Assembly (NCBI RefSeq): GCF_943734655.1
Contig: NC_071354.1
Location: 12,184,001 to 12,248,000, forward strand
Length of the DNA stretch: 64,000 nucleotides
Direction: 5' to 3'
From: Sabethes cyaneus
Lineage: Eukaryota; Arthropoda; Insecta; Diptera; Culicidae
Under the pieces are notes generated by a model. That model saw only the letters and a list, made by a program, of their open reading frames with translations, made no database searches and was not told the origin of the DNA. The translations under genes and the position numbers were made by a program. Below, piece by piece: positions 43,138 to 54,799 of the stretch (position 1 is the first letter of the stretch; each line of letters opens with the position of its first letter).

Positions 43138-43840
43138 CTCTGGAGCATTGACCTCCCATTTCAAGACTTGACCTACGAGGACGGATCTGAACACGTTTCT
43201 CCTTTTACATAGGGTTTCCACATTCAGTAGTTGACAACGGTCCTCATAGGGTGGTTGATTTTGATATTCCAACCACAGGAGATGTCTTAACGCGTGTCTA
43301 ATAAATCTCCGTTGCACGGCTTCGATTCTTATTGACCAAATATTAGTAAATTGACTCCGCACCACCGAAGCCGTCTCAAGAATGGAGCGTACTAGTAAAA
43401 AGTAAAGCTCGCAAACAGTATGGGTCACTGAAATCTTTAACCACGTGCTAGTAGTGTCCGGCTCAACTTCTAGGTCCTTAACAACTTTGGCCTGCCTTAA
43501 GACAAGAGTCATCAATTTCATAATTGTACACAATTGGTGTTTTGGTTTACACGAAGGTGAGGACTAAACATTTGGAAGTACTGATGGTCAGCTTGCTTAA
43601 GCGATACCATTTTTTAAGTTGGTTGATAAAGCCTTGCAATAGCTAACAGTTCTCAACAAATCGTATAGTGAGGAATATCTTTAGATCATCAGCGTACAGT
43701 AGCTTGCAGTCCGATGGGATCGCAAAGCAATCGTCATTAAAATATATGATAAACAGTCAGGTTTCCCAGGTTGCTTCCCTGCGGAACTCTAGGCTGATTG
43801 CAAAAACAGTATGATTCATTTAAGCCTAATTTAACTAAGG
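43138..43840 (-). pseudogene. Jockey-like LINE RT and C-terminal fragment
   Basis: On the minus strand, QPRVPQGSNLGNLTVYHI and, after a shift, FNDDCFAIPSDCKLLYADDLK keep the GVPQGS and intact YADD boxes. A frame from 43533 then encodes TVCELYFLLVRSILETASVV, IRIEAVQRRFIRHALR and DRCQLLNVETLCKRRN, the usual Jockey-type tail. Stops and shifts occur between blocks. The 3' side is interrupted at 43137 by the TIR element. Confidence 0.75.
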
Positions 43841-44574
43841 GTAGCCGATTTTTTAGGTATCTGAAGTCAGCAAACGACGTTGACAGCAGCTCCTAAACGA
43901 CTTAGTTTCCAGAGCACTCCAGGTCAAAGCTCAAAATATAACAATGTAACGAGCAATCATAAGAACCAACACGGATTGTAATTTTTTCAAGATCATCACA
44001 CTATCACAGTTATTTAGCGAGACACAGTGACTGGGGAGATGATTTTGGACGGCGATTAACACACCACCACAACCCTGTGATTAGATACATTTCAGTACGC
44101 AAGCCCCTCACGTTCTGATAGTAAAACGAAAGAAGACGTTTAGTGAATTTGTCCGCTGCGAAATGACCGACAACGCAAATATACTGGCCTGGGACATAAT
44201 TTTAGGAGACCCCCTCTCCCGTTTCGAATACAGGATCGGGACTGCTACGTTGGTGGAAGAAACATACCTCATTCTGATATAAATAGCAAGAGAAATTTGC
44301 AGCTTGCGATATTACGTGTGAAGGTACTAGCGATGAGGTGACATCAGAGCGCTGACACTGGCTAAAGTTTCTGCTGGAGATGCATTGCTCTGCTTCCGAT
44401 TCAAACGGATAACATTTATCGAACTTTTTTGAGTGAATTCTCGGTAATAAACTTTGTCGGGCCAAATTTAACTTGCCAGGGTAGCTTTTTAAAGATCCAC
44501 ATCGAGACATAATGTCGTCTTCCGAAATACTTAGATGAAAGGCGGAAAGAGAAATCCAATGTTTAACGGAACCG
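43841..44574. other. Unassigned sequence
   Basis: No element boundary was recognised. The minus-strand frame 44202-44660 runs from the end of the RTE LINE through its (GAA)n tail into flanking DNA and is not a gene. Confidence 0.4.
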
Positions 44575-45985
44575 ACAGGCTGCTCTTCTTCTTCTTCTTC
44601 TTCTTCTTCAGCATAGAGCCGGGGTGGCTCGAGCTGTTTCAAGTACTCGTCTCCATTCAACTCAATTTCCTAGTCGTCTCAGAAGTCGCAAATCGCATTC
44701 GACCTGGTCGAGTCATCGTGCACGTTGCCCCCCCGTTCTTCGTGCCGGTTGGGTTGTTGAAGAGGACAATTTTCGTCGCACTGTCGTCCGGCATCCTTAT
44801 GACGTGTCCGGCCCACCATAGCCTGCTAACTTTCGCTAGATGTACGATGGGAGTCTCCCCAAGCAGTGCCTGTAGCTCGTGATTCATACGCCTCCGCCAC
44901 TCTCCGCTTTCAGTTTGTACTCCGCCAAATATCGTCCGCAGCACTTTCCGCTCGAACACGGCAAGGGCGCGAATGTCGTCCGTGGGCAGCGTCACGGCTT
45001 CAAGTACATAAAGAACTACCGGTCTAATAAGTGTTTTGTACATTGTTAGCTTAGTGCGGCGGCGTATGCTTCCTGATCGTAGCGTTTTACGAAGGGCAAA
45101 GTAGGCCCGATTTCCCGCTTGGATGCGCCGCTGTATCTTCTTTCTAGTGTTGTTTTCAGCGGTCACCGGCGATCCCAAATACACGAACACCTCTACCACT
45201 TCTAGTTCGTCGCCGTCAACGGTTACCGTCCGTGGGAGACGCGCGTTTGTTTCTTTTGAGCCTCTTCCTTTCATGTATTTGGTCTTCGATGCATTTATTT
45301 TTAGCCCAACTCTCCTAGACTCCGCTTTCAGTCTGGTGTAGATTGCCTCCGCCGTCGCAAAGTTCCTAGCTATGATATCGAAGTCATCTGCAAAGCCTAG
45401 AAGTTGGCTACTCTTGGTAAAAATCGTGCCTCTCGTTTCGAAGCCCGCTCGTCGGATCACCCCCTCAAGAGTGATGTTGAACAGCATGCAGGATAAACCG
45501 TCACCTTGTCTCAACCCTCGCCGCGTCTCGAAGGGACTCGAGAGTGTCCCAGAGATGTGTACGAAACACATAACTCGATCCGATGTAGCGTCAGTCGCGT
45601 CAGTTTCTCCGGAAAACCATGTTCGTGCATTATCTGCCATAGCTTGTCTCGATCGACTGTATCGCATGCTGCTTTGAAATCAATAAAGATGTGATGCGTG
45701 GGTTCGTTGTACTCCCGACATTTCTGCAACATCTGACGGATGATACAAATTTGATCCGTAGTTGCGCGAACCCCCATGAAACCCGTCTGATAATTCCCTA
45801 CGAAACCTTGTGCTATCGGTGACAACCGACGTAACAGGATCTGGGAGAGTACCTTGAAGGCGGCGTTTACCAGCGTAATACCACCGTAGTTGCAGCAGGC
45901 CCACGACAGGCTGCTCAATAACCCGATTAGTTTGTTGTTGTCCTTTCGTCTCCATTTGGGAGTGTTGGTAGGTGGACAACAGGTT
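44575..45985 (-). mobile_element. RTE-like LINE, 5'-truncated, best-preserved RT
   Basis: The product would be an endonuclease-reverse transcriptase copying its own RNA at a nicked target. Only the RT and tail remain. Frame 1 (to about 45560) has NYGGITLVNAAFKVLSQ, RATTDQICIIRQMLQKCREY and FIDFKAACDTVDR. After one frameshift, a 336-codon frame (45667-44657) has RRGLRQGDGLSCMLFNI, LLGFADDFDIIAR (intact FADD), KINASKTKYM, VYLGSPVTAENN, RPVVLYVLEAVT and WWAGHVIRMPDD. The 3' end is an imperfect (GAA)n tail (44581-44609). The endonuclease domain is absent; truncation is near 45,985. One frameshift and few changes suggest a young copy. Confidence 0.85.
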
Positions 45986-46081
45986 TGAATAAATTCTTGC
46001 TGTGTATGAGTGCAATCGGGCGAAAGATAAGGTTGGTCGCTCACTTTTTTATAACTGTTCACTTTAAGGACATCGAATTGG

Positions 46082-46272
46082 GCAAGCTTTATCGCGGTCC
46101 TAAGAAATCGCGTTGGGTTTGGGAAGCTTATCACTTTTTCTGGCACACTTCTCTAACACAGACCTCAAAATGGTCTAGGTTTATCGCGGTCCTAAGAAAT
46201 TTTATCAGGACGAGAGGGCTTTATTACTATTTCTGGCGCACTTCCCAAGCACAGACATCAATTAAGTATAAA
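46082..46272 (+). repeat. ~94-bp tandem duplication
   Basis: Two units begin TTTATCGCGGTCCTAAGAAA (46088 and 46180 approximately) and both run to ACAGAC(C/A)TCAA, with ~20 percent divergence. Confidence 0.75.
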
Positions 46273-46329
46273 TCTGAATGTCGTAAAGAATCTTCGATCT
46301 GTTGGGATTGGGACAAAGGAGCAAAGTTT

Positions 46330-47250
46330 ATTGTATAAAGACCAATGCAGATTGTTTGTAAAATTGCTATATGATTTCTTTCGAGCAGATATGAAAATGT
46401 GATTGAAATCAAGTCTTGCATGCTGCATCGTTTTCAAATAAGGCCATTACAAATATTTTATAAAGTTTTTATTCTTCCGTTCCATTACTGTTTGATACAT
46501 TATCCCCCCGCTAATCCGACATCCCCCCCAGAACTCGATCATTCGGAAAGTTTCGAATTAAAAGCATTTCTATCAAACATTATCTTCGTAGGGCATCTCC
46601 CTTTTAGTCAAGATGATACTCCTTTCAACTAAATGGAATTGCTGCTCCTTCTAACCACGTTGAATTTTGCTAGGACCTCATCGCCCTTCTCGCTAGACAG
46701 ATGTGCTTACGCTTATTTCGAAACTGCTATGCTTTGCATGTATTTTATTGATTAAATTGATTGTTGCTGAGAAGGTATAGAATAAATTTACAGCGTATTT
46801 CTGACAGATTTTTATAAAAATTTCCCCTGTTGTTGCTACGGTACTGTGCTTCGAAAACTTTAAGATCTTTTATTTTTCCATGGATAGGAGTCAACATATG
46901 TTACCAGGGCAACCGAGGTAACCAAACTTACACCGAAACCGTGTCACCTGGAATATTTTCGAAACGCTCACTTGTGAATTTTTCAAGAAAGTACAGTTTT
47001 AAATACTTTTTTTTGCATTCTTTATATTTTTTGTGTTATGTACAAATTGTGTTATGTGTTTAAAATGCTATAATTAAAATGATTCATGTTTCACTCACCG
47101 GCACTGTACGAGTAGAGATGAAATATATTCCACAGTTGTTGATGTTTTTAGAAACCTTAAATATTCACAACAAACTTAACGAAGCAACAGTTTTTCAACA
47201 GTTTGATTCGCATTCAATTCATTCATTTATTCACTAAAAACATCTCCACA
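46330..47250. other. AT-rich unassigned sequence
   Basis: Nothing recognised. Confidence 0.4.
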
Positions 47251-48480
47251 GCCGTCGTCACTGAACTTGCACCGATTGCTGTCACGTTTCGGTTGTTTTG
47301 GTTGCCAAATCTAAACAACACACACTAAAAACCATAATAAAACACTTCGCTGCCTGTTGCCCTTGCTTTTGCTTCAATCCACTATACGCTTGACTATCGA
47401 ACGTCAAAATCAACGGAAAACAACAACACAAATCCAAGTCATTCACAGCATACTTTGGTGTAACGTTCCAGTTTCACTACAACAGCTCACTGAGGTACTA
47501 TCAGAGTGTCGAAGTGCCAACCGCAAGCGTAGCGTAGCACCTTCCTCAGAAAGTGCTCTGAAGTCTCATATTTTTTTAACGCCCGCTAAGCTGATTTATT
47601 TTCCACTGCCAAAACTAAACCGTCATCACTTACTAAAAGCACCACCACAGCACGCGCGTTCCGGAATAAGTGATTAGACGGGACGGGGGCGGCGTCAAAC
47701 TCTTTCCAAATTCGAACGGATTCTCGGGTTCCAATCAGCCGGAGCACCTACGCGCATCACACTTCACTGTCAAGCAAGATAGTCTCCGACGGTTGGCCAC
47801 TCCAGTGGCTAGCACTCAACTCCCCCAGCCAAAAAACCGAAACAGGAGAAGGAGGCAAAAAAAACGTTCTTACGGGACGCGGAACAGGTGTGCACCGGTC
47901 GTCGGTTGATGATTTGTTACCAAGCAAATGCGCGCGCACGCGTGAACTGAACGTCGGGGGCGCAAAAAGCCGCAAGCATACGCAGCACCTGTACGTGCTA
48001 TACGAACCAGTTCGAAACCAACACTGAACCCGCGCCCGTAAGGCTTTGGCCGTCTAAGCCTATTCTATGCTGCGCCGCCAATTGTTACCATGGTTAAGCC
48101 ACTTGAGCGGAACCACCACCAGCACCACCACCACGACCACTGCCAGTATAGTAGCAGTAGCAGCGCAGCCGTTTATTCCGTACTCAGAGTCGAAGCGGAA
48201 TGCCAAGTGGCCTCTCGTAAAATACGCGCGACGCTCGAAAAGCTCCTCGCGTCGTCGTTCGACTCTCTTCAAGCTCGTACACTCGCTCTCCCTCTTTCTC
48301 TTTCTAGACGCGCGGCCATATGTTTCGCTTAACGCTTCTGGGACTGGGAGCCAGTTACGTCCAAGCGCATGTTGTATGTTTATGTTTTTTACGAGTACGA
48401 GCCGTTCCATACTGACCCCAAGCGGATGTTTTTTATTTCTCGTCGGAGGTGCTTTATAATTAAAGGCGAAACAACAAAAT
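47250..48480. other. GC-rich unique island
   Basis: One of the GC-richer stretches of the window, with dense CpG (GCGCGCGCACGCGTG near 47930, CGCGCGACGCTCGAAAAG near 48225) and GAGAGCGAG/CTCGCTCTC motifs on the two strands. An ACC-repeat lies at 48105-48140. Overlapping frames of 80-130 codons in three phases contain no domain. Composition and lack of repetition fit a promoter or first untranslated exon, but the sequence alone does not prove it. Confidence 0.4.
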
Positions 48481-49869
48481 TAACTGTGTGCAAGTGTTAT
48501 AAGAAAAATACGATTTATTAACGATCTGACCGACCGATTTTCTTACTAGCTAGTAAAATGCCACTTGACCACTTGCAAATTTTAAAAACATAATAAACCA
48601 CATCAGCAAATAATCACAAATCAATACAAAACGATAAAAAATTGCTAACTATGAAAAGTGAAAAATTATCTCACTCTAGCAATTTACCACGAGAAAATCA
48701 TCCATCACTCCTTTGTGGACATAGAAAACTATGTTACCGTCCTCATAGGTTTACGATTTTCCTTCTGCACCTAGCCAAGAAACTCTAAACTTTCGAATAA
48801 ACCAGTTTGGAGGAATGTTGTGCAAAATTCAATTAAATAACATAGTCTGACTAAATATAATGGTAACAACAACAACCTGCGTAACGAGTGATTTTATGTC
48901 GAAAACATGTAATTTAAAACAGTTAATTATTATCGTCGATTTCTATCGAATAAACTTTCAATTTAATCACAAAACCTTTACTATGACTTGACATGCATTG
49001 TTTGCATAATTAACCTTCCATTCGCAATACAATGGATACTGTGTGATAGAATTTTTCATACACAATAGCTTGTTATGTCCCAATCGCAAATTATTTCGGA
49101 ATTATCTTAAATTTATGGTTCCAAGTCGTGTCAGCAAATTTTATTATTGTCAACACTTTTCTACACATACCAAAGCTTAGTAACGCCCAGGTGCTACATT
49201 CCGTTTTTCAAAACTTGACCTTCTGGTTTTGTTCGACACACTTCGTAGCCACCATGTTAAAGCACAGGACAATGGCGGAGCTAGTGTTCACGATCCAACT
49301 ACAACTCTAACAGCCTCGCCTAGCTGATTTCTAGCACTTAAATTCAAACAATAATGACAAATCCTAATAAAACTTAAAAAGGAAAGCTTAAATTTATGAT
49401 ATTGACCTGCAGCTGCTGGTGTAGTTTAATGTTATTCGTCTGCGCCGCTTGCAGCCAAAACGGTTAAACTCCGAAACTGAGCATTGATTTCCACTGACTT
49501 GCGCAGATTTTTGTTTAGGTTCAAAGTCGAAAGTGCCAGGCAATAAATAGTGTACGGAAATCCCTCGAATAAGGTGAATGGTGGTGCTCTACACCCACTG
49601 CGATATCTCAGCTATTCATTAACCAATCAACTAGATAAAATTAGGAATAAACGTATTATATTAATGAAACTTGGAATGATGTCCGATAAAAAATCAAGCT
49701 AAAATGGGGTGATCTCACTAGTCTAGCAATAAAAATAATATTTTTTAAGAAAGAACTATCTTACTTTTTGACATTTTATTTTCCTTTCCTGTAGAGCCAT
49801 ATCACAACTGCGTCCATTGATAAGGACTATTGTTGTATGACTCATATTTGTTGGTGCTAGTCAAATATC
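48481..49869. other. AT-rich unassigned sequence
   Basis: No coding region or repeat was recognised. Confidence 0.4.
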
Positions 49870-50800
49870 CTGTCACAATCAAGGTGGGAAGGACAATGGT
49901 TGATATAGCACACGATCCCAGTTAGGCTCGACTCGTTTTATAAAGCTTAATACCTTGCCAGGATCGCTTTGCCAAATTTCGTGGGGCTCTAATAATCCCT
50001 TTCCAAATATTGACACTCTTTGATTGCTATTAATGCTGCAGAGTATAAGTTCAGCAGTTTCCATTTCAAATTGGCAAAAACGACACTGAGCAGTGTCATT
50101 TTTCCCAATTTTATTTAGGTAATATCTGCTCGGGCAGTGACCAATCAACAGACCAGTAATTACCCGAAGGTCTTTTTTACTAAGATTTAATAAGATCCGG
50201 GCTTTTGCTGCACTTGGTCTTAAGAATATTTTTGCCTATCTGGATGTATCCGTGGCGTTCCGATTTGATTCTACCATGGATGTTTCCCATGTTCTTATTT
50301 CGGTCCTAAGAGTACACTCCGGGACCACAAAATGGTTCCGGACCAATAAAATTTGATGCAGAACCTTCTCTAGACAAGACTGTCGACTTTTTCGTTTCCT
50401 TCAATACCACAATAGCCGGGCACCCAGTATAAAGCTATTTCATTCCTACTGGTCAATTTTCCAAGAGAAAGAATGCATTCCCACACTAGCTTCGATTAAC
50501 ATGTAAAAGCTTTAAGTATTTTCACCCATCTTCGACCCATCGGTGTAAAACACAATAAAACCTGGACGCAAGCTTGGCCCACCAGACTCCCAAACATAGC
50601 GGCTTGATTTAACCACTTTGAACGGAACGTCATACCCAAGTAACAATTTGGGTTTTATTACACCCTTATAATGACATTTAAGACCAAAATTGATCATGAA
50701 GACCGCCATAAGAGTACAATAAAACTCACATTGTTGCTTGGGTAGTTTGTCTTTGCTGTCATCCAATCTTCAATCGTAGTAACATCAGAGTTAAAGCAAT
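49870..50800 (-). pseudogene. LINE RNase H region and tail, MITE-interrupted
   Basis: Minus strand: DVPFKVVKSSRYVWESGGP then GFIVFYTDGSKMGENT (the first catalytic Asp block of RNase H), later RNEIALYWVPGYCGIEGNEK (the WVPGHxGIxGNE block), and the C-terminal zinc-knuckle-like segment MIGHCPSRYYLNKIG...CRFCQFEMETAE...ILC (50148-49879). An RNase H domain after the RT is characteristic of I- and R1-group LINEs. Stops are present, and a 108-bp MITE is inserted just upstream of DVPFKVV. Confidence 0.75.
50635..50742. mobile_element. Tiny (108-bp) MITE, family A, intact
   Basis: Ends CCCAAGTAACAATTTGGG and, inverted, CCCAAGCAACAATGTGAG; TA on both sides (50633-50634, 50743-50744). Inserted in the LINE coding sequence: without it the reading runs EDWMTAKTN into YDVPFKVV. 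Second copy at 13286-13392. Confidence 0.9.
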
Positions 50801-51120
50801 ATCTTTGAAGTCCACCAGAAAAAAATGATCTCTATTCGCCATAGGGAGGCTATTATTATGTGGAATCCGATGAGGTTATAAAAGACAATTCAATCTAATT
50901 TTTTGGTTGACATCGCCACATTTAAAACAAAATTATACTCATTTGGCATAAACTACAAGAAATAACCGTAGCAATGCCAAAATATCCCAAAATGTCAACG
51001 TCACAAAATCACACTGTTCCAATATCCTAATTCCACAATCTCCCAATGGCCCAATGTTACAATGTCCCAATATCATAGCAAAGCCTTGATGCCACAAATC
51101 CACTTTCGGAATATGACCAT
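50801..51120 (+). repeat. Dispersed repeat with CCCAATGT array, copy 1
   Basis: Matches 59080-59420 in the same orientation (AAAGCAATATCTTTGAAGTCC, GCTATTATTATGTGGAATCC, AACTACAAGAAATAA) and ends in a degenerate CCCAATGTxACAATGTCCC array. Confidence 0.75.
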
Positions 51121-51192
51121 CTCTTTTTATTCGACAAACTTCCCGGCCAGCTGCTAGAGTACTGAACAATTGCGGGGCCAATGTTTCGATTC

Positions 51193-51290
51193 TTATTGGT
51201 TCTTACAGTCTGTCCCAGTCGAGCTTCGAACATACAACGTTTGGCTTGTTAGACCTGTGTTACACCTCGAGACCGACTGGGATGTTTTGA
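51193..51290 (-). mobile_element. Decayed Feilai-like SINE fragment
   Basis: Minus strand: CTCGAGGTGTAACACAGGTC, TAACAAGCCAAACG, TATGTTCGAAGCTCG. Head region only, heavily mutated. Confidence 0.6.
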
Positions 51291-51419
51291 TATCACAATG
51301 CATTGCAATGTATTATTGTCACAATATCTTAATGTGCAAATGTTGGATTTCTAAATTGTATGAATTAACCATTTTTCCGTATTTACACAAAACTAGCACT
51401 GATGTTACAATTTTTCTAA

Positions 51420-52405
51420 TTACAATTGTTCGTGAGAACGATACAGCTGTTCCATGTCCTCGCACTCCATTTCTTCCAGGCGGCGCTTTTTATCTCGGAA
51501 AAAGTGGGTTTGCTGTCTATATTGTTCCACGTTTTGACGTATGCTCTGCTGCAGCATCGATACCCGCGCTGCATTCTTCTCATCTAACATCCTCTGACAT
51601 TCGTCGTCGAGCCAGTCGTTACGTCGACTCCTCTCAGCGAACCCAATGGCATCTTCCACTGCGCTGTTGATGGCTGCTTTAACGCTATCCCAGCCTCAGT
51701 CCTCGAGAAGGGCTTCGTTTAGCTCTCCCTCACTCGGCCGCGCAGTCTCAAGTCGTTGCACATGCTCAGTAGCGACCTCTGGTAACTTGAGTTGTTCCAG
51801 ATTGTACCGTTGCGGGCGACGGTATCGAATGTTAATAACAACGGAAACTCTATGGCGCATTTTAACCATCAGAAGGTAGAGGTCAGAATCGATGTTTGCG
51901 CCACGATAGGTTCTAACGTCGATAATATCCGAGTAGTTCCTTCCATCAATCAAAACGTGGTCGATTCCGTCTGTTGTGGTGATCTACAGATGTACCGATA
52001 TGGGAGGCTGTGCCGGAAGAAGGTACTTCGTGACCGTTTTCTTTCCTAGGTATGGGCTATGCACGTTGAAGAAACGGCCTTGAATGCTCAACTTGCACAT
52101 ACGGCTGTCGATTAGCCACCACTCAATCACGCGCTTTTGCATGTTGCCCATCATGATAAAAGCTATACCCAGCTCGTGTGTATTGCCGCAGCTCTGGTAG
52201 ATGGTGTATCCATCTCTTTACGATTGTACCGTAGACCTCTTCCAGCATACCTCCTGGAGCGCTATAATGTCAAACTTGCGGGCCGTTAATAAGTCGGAAA
52301 GAATGCGGATACTTCCCAGAAAATTGGGAGACTTTCAGTACCATGTTCCAAGCTTCCAATCGGTAGTCCTTTTACGTCGCCTTGGTCTATGCCACGTTCC
52401 GTTGC
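51420..52405 (-). pseudogene. RTE-like LINE endonuclease half, inverted
   Basis: Reading down the minus strand from about 52400: DWKLGTW, LTARKFDIIALQEVCWKRS (catalytic LQE), GYTIYQSCGNTHELGIAF, KRVIEWWLIDSRMCKLSI, FFNVHSPYLGKK, DGIDHVLIDGRNYSDIIDV and RTYRGANIDSDLYLL (SDH box as SDL). The linker NDWLDDECQRMLDEKNAAR follows and ends MEQLYRSHEQL near 51425. This is an apurinic/apyrimidinic-like endonuclease in several frames with few stops. It lies head to head with the RT half at 52406-53140. Confidence 0.8.
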
Positions 52406-53140
52406 CTTGGCCTCGTGCTGCGAAACATGTCGAGATAAAGACGGAGGAATCTTGTCGGATGAACGTGAGGTAATCGCTAGGTGGAAGCAGCCCTACAATG
52501 AGCACCTGAATGGCGCGGAGACGGAATACCAAGACAGCAGGGAGATTGACGGCGGATGATGGTCATATGCCGACCCCCACGATAGGTGAAGTAATCGAAG
52601 CCATCAAGCAGCTCAAGAACAGCAAGCCAGTGGAGCTTATCAAGATGGGCCCGGATAGGTTGGCTACCTGTCTGCACCGGCTGACAGTCTGAATCTGGGA
52701 AACAGAACATCTACGAAGGAGCGGAAGAAGGGAGTAATATGTCCAATATATAAGAAGGGCGACAAGTTGGACTGTGAGAATTATCGAGCGATCACCATTC
52801 TCAACGCTGCCTATAAAGTGCTTTCTCAGATCATCTTTAGCCGTCTATTGCCGCTAGCAAGTAGATTCGTTGGAAGTTATTAAACCGGTTTTGTATACCT
52901 ACGATCAACAACGGACCAAATCTTTGTTCTGCGAAAGATCCTCCAAAAGTGTCGTGAATACCAAGTCCCTACGCACCATCTATTCATAGATTTCAAGGCC
53001 GCCTACGATACTATCGATCGTGAAGAGCTACGGAAAATTATGGACGAAAACAGCTTTCCCAGGAAGCTGACCAGACTGATTAAGGCCACTGTGGATAGTG
53101 TTCGGTGCTGTGTGAGGATTTTTACTGATTCAAAATAAGA
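52406..53140 (+). pseudogene. RTE-like LINE reverse transcriptase half
   Basis: Plus strand: ETCRDKDGGILSDEREVIAR, RWKQPYNEHLNGAE, KGVICPIYKKGDKLDCENYR, AYKVLSQIIFSRLLPLASRF, RSTTDQIFVLRKILQKCREY, FIDFKAAYDTIDREELRKIM and SVRCCVRI, then loss of similarity. This is the RT N-terminal half, in two to three frames, lacking the FADD box. It starts about 30 residues after the point where the inverted endonuclease half stops. The 3' remainder is missing; a TTAA element begins at 53147. Confidence 0.8.
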
Positions 53141-53146
53141 CATTAA

Positions 53147-54320
53147 GGTACACCGGGGCAAGTGGGACCTAAAAAATGCATAGTTTGGGTTTATTCCACT
53201 GTCTTTTCTATACCTATGATTATTTCAAAATTCTTTCAGCACAGAAACTCTTCAGTGGTATCACTTCGAAGGATTAATTACGAAAAAGGCCTATGAATTT
53301 ACATGAAATGAATCTGGAGAAGAATTTTCAAAATTATGGCGATAGGTCCCACTTACCCCATTTACCGGGGCAAGTGGGACCTATTTTCAAATTTGATTAA
53401 AAAGCATAAAATAATAGTAAATTGTGTAAGTTAATATACAGCAATGTTAAAGCATTGCATGAAGCAATCAAAAACAATATTTGGATGAAGGGTTCATTCA
53501 AAAATAGCGTAACAAAATCAGATCACAACGGGCGACTTTATAATGTATATAAACCACAGATCGTGAGCAATTACGCTGTAAAGCATTATTGTAATGAAAT
53601 GTAGTAGCTACTCATAAGAGATAGTTACGTTATAATAACCACAACACTTTATTGTTTCAATTCCAGTTGCAGATTCGCTTAATTATGTCAAATTAGACTT
53701 TCCAAATTCAATTAACATCGTTTAGGTGTAACCAAAATGTGACCAAACTGTTTGTTCCCTCACAAACTGTGCATATGGGCTTCTTTTTTGGGGCCCCTTG
53801 GTTTAGTGCTTTTTGGCTTTATTTTAAAGCTTTACTGATATAAATATTATGTAATTGAACTGAAAATGTTCGATAGTTCATCTAAAAAATGTATTAAGAC
53901 AGGAAGTTTTGTGCTGAAACACTTTATTTTTAATAGGTCTCACTTGCCCCGGGTGCTTTCAAGTGCCGACCTTATTTCGACCCATTTTTTTTAATGCCGT
54001 TTGTCAAATTAAACAACTAGTTTTCGGGTGTAATTTGTTAATACACTCATTATGTTTACCTACTGTCAGAAAAACATGTACTTTTACGTAAAGCCTGTGG
54101 TCAAAATATCATTTATAGAAAGGTGCGTCAAACTTACAACGCAAATTGAAAGTGCAATTTTGATGTTTGGTATGCCTGTTATTAATAATCTATAATTTTA
54201 ATACATGCGTTTGAGTTGTATCTTTCATTTCTAGAAAGGTTCGGTTGGAGAAAATGAGGTTGAAGAGAGTTATGAGTTCCGTTCCCACTTACCCCGTATT
54301 CCCACTTGCCCCGGGGTACC
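53147..54320. mobile_element. TTAA-flanked TIR element, GGTACCCCGGGGCAAGTGGG ends
   Basis: Left end GGTACACCGGGGCAAGTGGG, right end inverted GGTACCCCGGGGCAAGTGGG, with TTAA at 53143-53146 and 54321-54324. GGGGCAAGTGGGACC or its reverse recurs inside at about 53341-53382 (as a local hairpin) and 53939. A 61-codon frame at 53422 (VKALHEAIKNNIWMKGSF) vaguely recalls the HTH of pogo-type proteins; too weak to call. Otherwise non-coding. Confidence 0.85.
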
Positions 54321-54329
54321 TTAATATGT

Positions 54330-54797
54330 TACCACTTACCTCTGATTTGGTCCATTTTTTCGGGTATTGCGTGGCAGATAGCATCGTCTTGTTGCAACGA
54401 CATGTGTACCATGCAATGAGCATGCCATATATGCACAAGAAAGTCCGTGATCATCATCATCATCAGCGGACTCCATTGACAGTAACGTTGCGACCATCTT
54501 CACCTTTGAAAAATTGCTCCACCGTCCCAGTGCATATTTTTAGATGCATTGATAGTTCTTGTATTCAAACAGAACTGCTAATCAAGCAGAAATGAGCATC
54601 AAAGCTAAAAATAAATTTTCGATAAAAAAGCACATTATTTTCAAGAGGTTCCAAGGTCCTCACGAAACCTACGTCGTTCATCCAAATCGTTGGTCTTTAG
54701 TTCTCAAATCAGCAATAATTTATACAGATTTTTTTACGTTTTTAGGTTGTTACATTTTCTAACTGCCGGCGTATGCAGTAAAATTATCCTCTATATG
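54330..54797 (+). repeat. Dispersed repeat, copy 1 (pair with 59480-59965)
   Basis: Shares GCTCCACCGTCCCAGTGCAT, TTGATAGTTCTTGTATT, TTTTCAAGAGGTTCC and GCAGTAAAATTATCCTCTA with the second copy; ~75-80 percent alike by eye. Open frames are not conserved between copies. Confidence 0.7.
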
Positions 54798-54799
54798 TA

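Noticed and set aside
44202..44660. 152-codon frame with a glutamate run
   Set aside because: Starts in the RTE 3' end, the Glu run is the (GAA)n tail, and the rest is flanking DNA.
53422..53604. Short frame resembling a pogo-type HTH
   Set aside because: Only a few residues fit and the frame is 61 codons; below the level needed for a call.
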